This document shows, piece after piece, positions 41,654-48,253 of a stretch of 64,000 nt of DNA. The stretch covers positions 1 through 64,000 of the forward strand of contig NZ_BAAAUX010000040.1 of NCBI RefSeq assembly GCF_039534165.1. Reading direction: 5' to 3'. This DNA is from Saccharopolyspora_D taberi (lineage in GTDB: Bacteria > Actinomycetota > Actinomycetes > Mycobacteriales > Pseudonocardiaceae). Both the position numbers and the translations under genes were made by a program. Within the stretch, counting starts at the first letter, position 1. The number at the start of each line of letters is the position of its first letter. A model generated the notes under the pieces. That model saw only the letters and a program-made list of their open reading frames with translations, searched no databases and was not told the origin of the DNA.

Positions 41654-43018
41654 GTGGGATCGGTAAAGGACGAGCTTCAGACGCTGACCGGCTGGGGGCG
41701 CACCGCGCCCACCACCGCGCGGGTGATCAGCACCCCGGACGTCGACGTGATCGCCAGCGCGGTCCGCGAGGCCGGTGAGCGCGGCGTCATCGCCCGCGGT
41801 CTCGGCCGCAGCTACGGCGACCCGTCGCAGAACGCGGGCGGCACCGTCATCGACATGACCGCCCTCGACCGGGTGCACCGGATCGACGTGGACGACGCGA
41901 CCGTGGTCGTCGACGCGGGCGTCTCGCTGGACACGCTGATGCGGCGGCTGCTGCCGTACGGCCTGTGGATCCCGGTGCTGCCCGGCACCCGCCAGGTCAC
42001 CATCGGCGGCGCGATCGGGTCCGACATCCACGGCAAGAACCACCACTCGCAGGGCTCGTTCGGCAGCCACGTGCTGGCGATGGACCTGCTCACCGCCGAC
42101 GGCCAGGTCCGCACCCTGACCCCGGACGGCGAGGGTTCCGAGCTGTTCTGGGCGACCGTCGGTGGCATGGGCCTGACCGGCATCATCCTGAACGCCACGA
42201 TCCGCCTCAAGCGCGTGGAGACCGCGTACTTCGTGGTCGACAACGTGCAGACCAAGAACCTCGACGAGCTGATCGAGCACTTCACCGACGGCTCGGACGA
42301 CAACTACATCTACTCCGTCGCCTGGTTCGACTCGCTGGCCCGCGGCGACAAGCTCGGCCGCGCGCTGCTGACCCGGGGCAACTCGGCGAAGCTGGAGGAC
42401 CTGCCCAAGAAGCTGCGCAGGGACCCGCTGAAGTTCAACGCGCCGCAGCTGATGACCGCGCCGCCGATCTTCCCGAACGGCCTGGTCAACAAGTACACGA
42501 TCACCGCGTTCAACGAGGTCTGGTACCGCAAGGCGCCGACGAAGTACGGCGCGGTGCAGAACATCACCCAGTTCTTCCACCCGCTGGACCTGGTCGGCGA
42601 CTGGAACCGGGTCTACGGCTCGAACGGCTTCCTGCAGTACCAGTTCATGGTGCCGTTCGGGCAGGAGGCGATGTTCCGCCGCTCCATCGACAAGATCAGC
42701 GCGTCCGGGCACGTGTCGTTCCTGAACGTGCTCAAGACCTTCGGCGCGGGCAACGAAGCGCCGATGTCCTTCCCGCGCGAGGGCTGGACGCTGACCGTCG
42801 ACATCCCGATCTCCCGCGGCCTGGACCGGCTGTGCCAGGAGCTCGACGAGATGGTGCTCGACGCGGGCGGCAGGCTGTACCTGGCCAAGGAGTCCCGCAC
42901 CTCGGCCGAGATGATCGAGCAGATGTACCCGCGGATCGGCGAGTGGCGCAGGATCCGCGCCTCCGTCGACCCCGAGGGCGTGTTCCATTCCGACCTTTCC
43001 CGGAGGCTGAGCCTGTGA
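41654..43018 (+). CDS. dprE1: Decaprenylphosphoryl-beta-D-ribose 2'-oxidase DprE1, copy a
   Basis: A 454-residue FAD oxidase that begins conversion of decaprenyl-phosphoryl-ribose to -arabinose. FAD-binding elements are RGLGRSYGDPSQNAGG, VLPGTRQVTIGGAIGSDIHG with KNHHS, and TVGGMGLTGI. The catalytic Lys is in LYLAKESRT. At the position of mycobacterial Cys387, the residue attacked by benzothiazinones, it has Thr381 (GWTLTVDIPI). It overlaps copy b by GTGA. Start GTG 41654 gives the same length as copy b. Confidence 0.93.
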   Translation: MGSVKDELQTLTGWGRTAPTTARVISTPDVDVIASAVREAGERGVIARGLGRSYGDPSQNAGGTVIDMTALDRVHRIDVDDATVVVDAGVSLDTLMRRLLPYGLWIPVLPGTRQVTIGGAIGSDIHGKNHHSQGSFGSHVLAMDLLTADGQVRTLTPDGEGSELFWATVGGMGLTGIILNATIRLKRVETAYFVVDNVQTKNLDELIEHFTDGSDDNYIYSVAWFDSLARGDKLGRALLTRGNSAKLEDLPKKLRRDPLKFNAPQLMTAPPIFPNGLVNKYTITAFNEVWYRKAPTKYGAVQNITQFFHPLDLVGDWNRVYGSNGFLQYQFMVPFGQEAMFRRSIDKISASGHVSFLNVLKTFGAGNEAPMSFPREGWTLTVDIPISRGLDRLCQELDEMVLDAGGRLYLAKESRTSAEMIEQMYPRIGEWRRIRASVDPEGVFHSDLSRRLSL

Positions 43019-44379
43019 CCGCGGCGCTGGAGAACCGGAAGCTGATGGGCTGGGCGCGCACCGCGCCCACCCGGGCGCGGGTGCTCAGCACCCCCGACGT
43101 CGAGACCATCGCGAGGGCGGTGCGCGAGGCCGACGAGCGCGGTGTCATCGCCCGCGGCCTCGGCCGCAGCTACGGCGACGTCTCGCAGAACGCCGGCGGC
43201 ACGGTCATCGACATGACCGCGCTGAACCGGATCCACGACATCGACCGGGACAACGCGGTCGTGGACGTGGACGCGGGGGTGAGCCTGGACCAGCTGATGC
43301 GCGCCGCGCTCCCGCACGGCCTGTGGGTCCCGGTGCTGCCCGGCACCCGCCAGGTCACCATCGGCGGCGCGATCGGCTGCGACATCCACGGCAAGAACCA
43401 CCACTCGCACGGCAGCTTCGGCAACCACGTGCTGTCGATGGACCTGCTCACCGCCGACGGCCAGGTCCGCACCCTGACCCCGGACGGCGAGGGCTCGGAG
43501 CTGTTCTGGGCGACCGTCGGCGGGGTCGGCCTCACCGGGATCGTGCTGCGCGCCAAGGTGAAGATGAAGCGCACCGAAAGCGCGTACTTCATCGTCGACG
43601 CGGACCGGACCAAGGACCTCGACGAGACGCTGGAGCTGTTCTCCAACGGCTCGGACATGAACTACGACTACTCGATGGCGTGGTTCGACGCGATCTCGAC
43701 CGGCGCGAAGCTGGGCCGCTCGGCGTTCTCCCGCGGTTCGCTGGCCAAGCTGGACGAGCTGCCGCCGAAGCTGCGGGCGAACCCGCTGAAGTTCGACGCG
43801 CCGCAGCTGCTGACGTTCCCGGACGTCTTCCCCAACGGGCTGGCCAACAAGCTGACGTTCAGCACGCTCAGCGAGGTCTGGTACCGCAAGACCCCGAAGG
43901 CCGGGCGCGGCCAGGTGCAGAACCTGACCGCCTTCTACCACCCGCTGGACATGTTCGGCGAGTGGAACCGCGCCTACGGCTCGAAGGGCTTCCTGCAGTA
44001 CCAGTTCATCGTGCCGTTCGAGGAGCACGAGGCGCTGCGCAGGCTGGTGCAGCGGATCGCCGAGTCCGGGCACGTGTCCTTCCTCAACGTCCTCAAGCGG
44101 ATGGGCGACAGCAGCCGCGCGCCGCTGTCGTTCCCGGTTCCGGGTTGGACGATCACGGTCGACTTCCCGATCAAGGACGGGCTGCACCGGTTCTGCGAGG
44201 AGCTGGACGAGATGGTGCTGGGCGCAGGCGGCCGGCTGTACTTCGCGAAGGACTCGCGGACGACGCCGGAGATGATCCAGCAGATGTACCCCCGTCTCGA
44301 CGAGTGGCGCAGGATCCGCGCCGCCGTCGACCCCGAAGGAATCTTCAACTCCGATCTGTCCCGAAGGTTGGCCCTATGA
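43015..44379 (+). CDS. dprE1: Decaprenylphosphoryl-beta-D-ribose 2'-oxidase DprE1, copy b
   Basis: A second 454-residue DprE1 translated from a GTG that overlaps the stop of copy a. The N-terminal FAD domain is nearly identical to copy a (RGLGRSYGDVSQNAGG, GGAIGCDIHGKNHHSHGSFG), while the substrate-binding half is clearly diverged. All FAD and catalytic elements are intact, including Lys412 in LYFAKDSRTT. The benzothiazinone Cys position is again Thr381 (GWTITVDFPI). Its wording VDFPIKDGL is closer to the mycobacterial enzyme than copy a. It overlaps dprE2 by ATGA. Confidence 0.93.
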   Translation: MTAALENRKLMGWARTAPTRARVLSTPDVETIARAVREADERGVIARGLGRSYGDVSQNAGGTVIDMTALNRIHDIDRDNAVVDVDAGVSLDQLMRAALPHGLWVPVLPGTRQVTIGGAIGCDIHGKNHHSHGSFGNHVLSMDLLTADGQVRTLTPDGEGSELFWATVGGVGLTGIVLRAKVKMKRTESAYFIVDADRTKDLDETLELFSNGSDMNYDYSMAWFDAISTGAKLGRSAFSRGSLAKLDELPPKLRANPLKFDAPQLLTFPDVFPNGLANKLTFSTLSEVWYRKTPKAGRGQVQNLTAFYHPLDMFGEWNRAYGSKGFLQYQFIVPFEEHEALRRLVQRIAESGHVSFLNVLKRMGDSSRAPLSFPVPGWTITVDFPIKDGLHRFCEELDEMVLGAGGRLYFAKDSRTTPEMIQQMYPRLDEWRRIRAAVDPEGIFNSDLSRRLAL

Positions 44380-45137
44380 TCGACGCGGTTGGCAACCCGC
44401 AGTCCCTGTTCATCCTCGGCGGTACCTCCGACATCGCGCTCGCGACGGCGGAGCAGTACGCGGCGCAGCGCCCGCTGCGGATCATCCTCGCCGCGCGCCC
44501 GGAGGAAGCCGAGCTCCAGGAAGCCGCCGCCGAGCGGTTGCGCAAGACCGGCAGCACCGTGACGACGCTGTCGTTCGAGGCGACCGATCCGGACACCCAC
44601 GGCGACGTGGTCGACAAGGCGTTCGCCGACGGCGACATCGACGTCACCCTGGTGGCCTTCGGCGTCCAGGGCGACAACGAGAAGGGCTGGACCGACCCCA
44701 AGGCCGCGCGCCTGGTCGCCGAGGTCAACTACGTCGCGCCGATCTCGCTCGGCGTGCACCTGGCGAACAAGCTGCGCAAGCAGGGCCACGGGCACATCGT
44801 CATGATGGCCTCGCCCGCGGGCGAGCGGGCGCGGCGCTCGAACTTCGTCTACGGCTCCTCGAAGGCCGGTGCCGACGTCTTCTACACGGGCCTGACCTAC
44901 GCCCTGGCCGACGCGGGCGTGAAGGTGACGGTCGTGCGCCCGAACTTCGTGAAGACCAAGCTCACCGAGGGCATGAAGCCCGCCCCGATGGCGCAGACGC
45001 CGCAGCAGGTCGGCGCAGCCATCATCGACGCCGTGCGCAAGGGCAAGGAGTCGATCTGGGTTCCCGTGCAGATGCGCTGGGTCATGACCGTGCTGCGGCA
45101 CCTGCCGCGGGCGATCTTCCGCCGCCTGCCGTTCTGA
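44376..45137 (+). CDS. dprE2: Decaprenylphosphoryl-2-keto-pentose reductase DprE2
   Basis: A 253-residue short-chain dehydrogenase that reduces the DprE1 product to decaprenyl-phosphoryl-arabinose. The NAD(P) motif is LFILGGTSDIALATAEQYAA. The catalytic Ser-Tyr-Lys set lies in MMASPAGE and FVYGSSKAGAD. The C-terminal helix (MRWVMTVLRHLPRAIFRRLP) is membrane associating. It is the last gene of the three-gene operon and is followed by a strong terminator. Confidence 0.93.
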   Translation: MIDAVGNPQSLFILGGTSDIALATAEQYAAQRPLRIILAARPEEAELQEAAAERLRKTGSTVTTLSFEATDPDTHGDVVDKAFADGDIDVTLVAFGVQGDNEKGWTDPKAARLVAEVNYVAPISLGVHLANKLRKQGHGHIVMMASPAGERARRSNFVYGSSKAGADVFYTGLTYALADAGVKVTVVRPNFVKTKLTEGMKPAPMAQTPQQVGAAIIDAVRKGKESIWVPVQMRWVMTVLRHLPRAIFRRLPF

Positions 45138-45151
45138 TCGGCTGTCCGAGG

Positions 45152-45179
45152 AGGCCGTCCGGTTCGCACCGGGCGGCCT
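45152..45179 (+). terminator. dprE operon terminator
   Basis: Twelve-base arms (AGGCCGTCCGGT with ACCGGGCGGCCT, one G-T) around a TCGC loop, followed by TTCT, 14 bases after dprE2. Confidence 0.8.
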
Positions 45180-45224
45180 TCTCGCGTTTCAGCCGCGCGG
45201 ACCTGCCATGGAGTGACTTCACGC

Positions 45225-45230
45225 TATAGT
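45225..45230 (+). promoter_or_regulatory. -10 TATAGT of the NACHT gene
   Basis: TATAGT, a good -10, lies 39 bases before the GTG at 45270. No clear -35 is seen. The box lies inside the longest possible reading frame (from 45213), which argues that translation starts downstream of it. Confidence 0.45.
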
Positions 45231-45269
45231 GCGCCGCGATATCCGGACAGTGACCGGTGGGGGTCTGTC

Positions 45270-47573
45270 GTGGCGGGGCGGCACAACCAGTGGAGGCGTT
45301 GGACGCTGGGGGGCGCGCTCGTACTGGGCGCAGGCGCGATCTTCCTGGTCCTCCGGGCGGCTGTCGGGGGCGGCCTGGGAGTAGGCGATCAAACAGCCAG
45401 CATCGTCGGCAGCATCTGCGGAGTGCTGGCTTTGCTCCTCGGGGTCATCTCTTCCCTGCGGCCTGCACAGCCCGGTGGGATCGATGAGCAAGCGGAGGTC
45501 GACAACGCGCAGCGTCACCTCACCGATCGGGTGCGGGAGTTGAGCGAGCAGGAGGAACGGAAGTGGGGGATCAATGATCCCCGACCACTGCCCGTTCGCT
45601 GGCATGTCGTCTCCGACCCGCTGGACCACGGGACGGACAGCGACGGCAACGCGGGCGAAACCCAAGAGGAACAGCTCACCCTCAACGGCACGTTCAGCTC
45701 GGTCCTGCGGTTCTACCGATCGATTCCCACCCGCCGGATGATCATTCAGGGCGAACCCGGCTCGGGGAAGACGGTTCTCGCTCACCACCTCGTTCTGGAG
45801 CTGTGCGCCGAACCCGACAGCGACCGACGAACACCCGTGTTGTTCAGCTTGAGCACGTGGGATCCGAAGGTTGATCTGCACAAGTGGCTCGTTGAACAAC
45901 TGTCCCGCGACTACCCCGGTCTGAACGGCGAGCTGCCGACCGGCGGCACGCTCGCCGCCGTTCTCATGAACCGCCGCCGCATCCTGCCCGTCCTCGACGG
46001 CTTCGACGAGATACGCGACGAATTCCGGGATCACGCGATCGAGGGCCTGAGCCGATTTCACGGTCCGCTGATCGTGACGACCCGCCGATCCGAATACGGT
46101 GCCGTCACCGCCAAGACCAGAACGGTGGGCAACGCAGCGGCGATCGCGCTCGAACCCCCGGCGCTGGACGACGTACGCCGCCACCTGGCCGGCAGACCAA
46201 GCGAAGCCGCATCAGCCGCCTGGACACACGTCTTCGACCACCTCGAGGCCACTCCCGACAAGCCCGCGAGCCGGGAACTGGCGGCGGTGTTGTCCGTACC
46301 GCTGATGGTCATGCTCGCCCGTACCGTCTACCGCCACACCGACAACGGCTCGCCCACGGAGCTGCTCGACATCAGCCGGTCCCGCGGCCGGGACGGGCTC
46401 GAAGAGCACCTTCTGCGCACCTACATCGACACCGTCTACGACCAGCGCTACGCACCCCGCGGCGACGGCGGGAACACCGCGCCGTTCCCGTGCGAGCCCG
46501 ACCAAGCCCGCCGCTGGCTCGGCTTCCTCGCCCACCACCTCGCCCGACTCAAGACCCACGACCTCGCCTGGTGGCAACTCGCCACCGCCCTCCCCTGGTA
46601 CGCCAGAATCCTGACCACCATGAGCACGCTCGCGCTCGTGGTCGGGCTCCCGCTCGGGCTCACGGCCGGACTCACGGTCGGTCTCGCGTTCGGGCTTACG
46701 GTCGGGCTCACGGTCGGGCTGACGGTCGGGCTCACGGTCGGTCTCGCGGTCGGGCTCGTCAATGAAGTGAGCTTGCACCGCAGAGGTGCGGCGAGAGAAC
46801 CAGAACGACTGGGCCTGCGCTTGCGACACCGGAAGCGCGGCCGATTCACGAACATCAAGAAGATCACGTCCCAATTCGCTGTCGGGCTCACGTTCGGGCT
46901 CGCGGGCGGGCTCACGTTCGGGCTCACGGTCGAGCTCGTGATCGGGCTCTCGGAGGGTTTCGGGCCCGATTTCGGGCTCTGGATCTTGTCTGGGCTCGTG
47001 GTCGGGTTCCCGTTGGGGCTCGTATTCGGGCTTGTGAACGTAGTGGCCGCGATGCTGGGCGACAGCCACGATCCGCAAGAATCCATCGCTCCGTGGACAC
47101 TCCTCAGCGCCGACCGCGCAGCGACAATCGTCCGCACGATCGCGCCCATGATCGCGTTCGGGCTCCTGATCGGGCTCCTGGCCGTGCTCACGTACGAGTC
47201 CCCGGACCCGCTCAGCGCCGGATTCATGGCCGGGCTGGTCGGGCTTCTGTTCGGGCTGGTCGGGCTTCTGTTCGTGCTGGTCGGGTTTCTGTTCGGGCTG
47301 GCGCGGTTGCTGTTGTCAGCGTGGGGAAGCTGGCTCGTGTTCGCCCGCCTCTGGCTCCCGCTCACCCGCCGGCTGCCCTGGCGCCCCAAACGGTTCCTCG
47401 AAGACGCCTACAACCGAGGCGTCCTGCGCCAAGCAGGCTCGTTCTACCAGTTCCGCCACGCCCAACTCCGCGACCACCTCGCCAAGCAGCACCGCACCAA
47501 ACCACGAACCGCGCCACCACCGGAAGTCACGCCAGGAAGCGAAGACCTTCACCCGGTACCCGAACCACGCTGA
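45270..47573 (+). CDS. Membrane NACHT-type NTPase with GLTV-repeat transmembrane region
   Basis: A 767-residue STAND ATPase. Two N-terminal helices (about 12-30 and 42-60) anchor it. The NACHT domain follows: Walker A QGEPGSGKT (161-168) and Walker B RRILPVLDGFDEI (Asp-x-x-Asp-Glu), then FHGPLIVTTRRSEY (sensor 1). A winged-helix region follows (DLAWWQLATAL). From residue 460 comes a striking hydrophobic region of GL-x-x-GL repeats, seven or more potential helices, and a C-terminal cytosolic tail (YQFRHAQLRDHLAKQH). NACHT proteins in bacteria include antiphage proteins; a defence role here is inference. GTG 45270 has GGGGG upstream. Confidence 0.83.
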   Translation: MAGRHNQWRRWTLGGALVLGAGAIFLVLRAAVGGGLGVGDQTASIVGSICGVLALLLGVISSLRPAQPGGIDEQAEVDNAQRHLTDRVRELSEQEERKWGINDPRPLPVRWHVVSDPLDHGTDSDGNAGETQEEQLTLNGTFSSVLRFYRSIPTRRMIIQGEPGSGKTVLAHHLVLELCAEPDSDRRTPVLFSLSTWDPKVDLHKWLVEQLSRDYPGLNGELPTGGTLAAVLMNRRRILPVLDGFDEIRDEFRDHAIEGLSRFHGPLIVTTRRSEYGAVTAKTRTVGNAAAIALEPPALDDVRRHLAGRPSEAASAAWTHVFDHLEATPDKPASRELAAVLSVPLMVMLARTVYRHTDNGSPTELLDISRSRGRDGLEEHLLRTYIDTVYDQRYAPRGDGGNTAPFPCEPDQARRWLGFLAHHLARLKTHDLAWWQLATALPWYARILTTMSTLALVVGLPLGLTAGLTVGLAFGLTVGLTVGLTVGLTVGLAVGLVNEVSLHRRGAAREPERLGLRLRHRKRGRFTNIKKITSQFAVGLTFGLAGGLTFGLTVELVIGLSEGFGPDFGLWILSGLVVGFPLGLVFGLVNVVAAMLGDSHDPQESIAPWTLLSADRAATIVRTIAPMIAFGLLIGLLAVLTYESPDPLSAGFMAGLVGLLFGLVGLLFVLVGFLFGLARLLLSAWGSWLVFARLWLPLTRRLPWRPKRFLEDAYNRGVLRQAGSFYQFRHAQLRDHLAKQHRTKPRTAPPPEVTPGSEDLHPVPEPR
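46647..46770 (+). repeat. Degenerate 12-bp coding repeat (GLTV units)
   Basis: About ten consecutive copies of a 12-base unit of the type GGGCTCACGGTC encode Gly-Leu-(Thr/Ala)-(Val/Phe/Ala) tetrapeptides within the NACHT protein. Several neighbouring units are identical or differ by one base, so copy number could change by slippage without frameshift. Related but shorter arrays occur at about 46881-46950 and 47236-47300. Confidence 0.8.
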
Positions 47574-47607
47574 CTCGCCAGCCCTGCGCCGAGCGGCTGA
47601 CTCGTCT

Positions 47608-48072
47608 TCAGCCGAGGTTGTTCCTGGCCTGCTCGGCCGCGGCGTCGACCTGGTCGGTGAGCCGTTCGAGGGTGGCGCGCAGGTTTTCGAGCTCGGCGAC
47701 CGACATTCCGGTCGCCCCCATCACGTCGGCCGGAACCCCCCGCGCGCGTTCCCTGAGCTCGCGTCCCGCGTCGGTGAGCGCCACGTCGACGGACCGCTCG
47801 TCGCTGACCCGCCGGACGCGGCTGACCAGACCGGCCGCTTCGAGCCGTTTGAGCAGCGGCGACAGCGTTCCGGAGTCCAGCCGCAGGGCGGTGCCCAGGT
47901 CCTTGACCGAGATCGGGTCGTTCTCCCAGAGCACGAGCATGACCAGGTACTGCGGGTAGGTCAGTTCGAGGTCGGCGAGGATCGGCCGGTAGAGGTTGGT
48001 GAACGCGCGGGACGCGCTGTAGAGCGCGAAGCACACCTGCCGGTCCAGCGTCAGGTACGACTCGGTGCTCAT
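47608..48072 (-). CDS. OhrR-like MarR-family redox regulator
   Basis: A 154-residue winged-helix protein. It begins MSTESYLTLDRQVCFALYSA, with the OhrR-type reactive Cys14 and the conserved YRPILADLELTYPQYLVMLV. The HTH is VKDLGTALRLDSGTLSPLLK with the wing SRVRRVSDERSVDVALT. Organic hydroperoxides oxidise the Cys and release DNA in this family. No ohr peroxidase gene is adjacent: the divergent neighbour is an emb gene and the convergent one encodes the NACHT protein. The target is therefore open. ATG 48072 follows GGAGG at good spacing. Confidence 0.84.
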   Translation of the reverse strand: MSTESYLTLDRQVCFALYSASRAFTNLYRPILADLELTYPQYLVMLVLWENDPISVKDLGTALRLDSGTLSPLLKRLEAAGLVSRVRRVSDERSVDVALTDAGRELRERARGVPADVMGATGMSVAELENLRATLERLTDQVDAAAEQARNNLG

Positions 48073-48253
48073 GGCAGCACCTCCCGTCTCACATGGCCTT
48101 GTCTCCACATCGGCCGTTCACCGCATTTTCGCACTTCGCCGGACTGCCATCCGCCGCCCCGCGGCACTTCACATTTCCGGCATCCGACAATCGTGACCTT
48201 ATCGAGATACCGCAACGGTAAACCCGTTCACCTGTTTGGCAGATTTATGAAGC

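Noticed and set aside
47608..48253. Complete ohrR-ohr peroxide defence pair
   Set aside because: Only the regulator is present; no Ohr peroxidase reading frame with its two catalytic Cys was found on either side.
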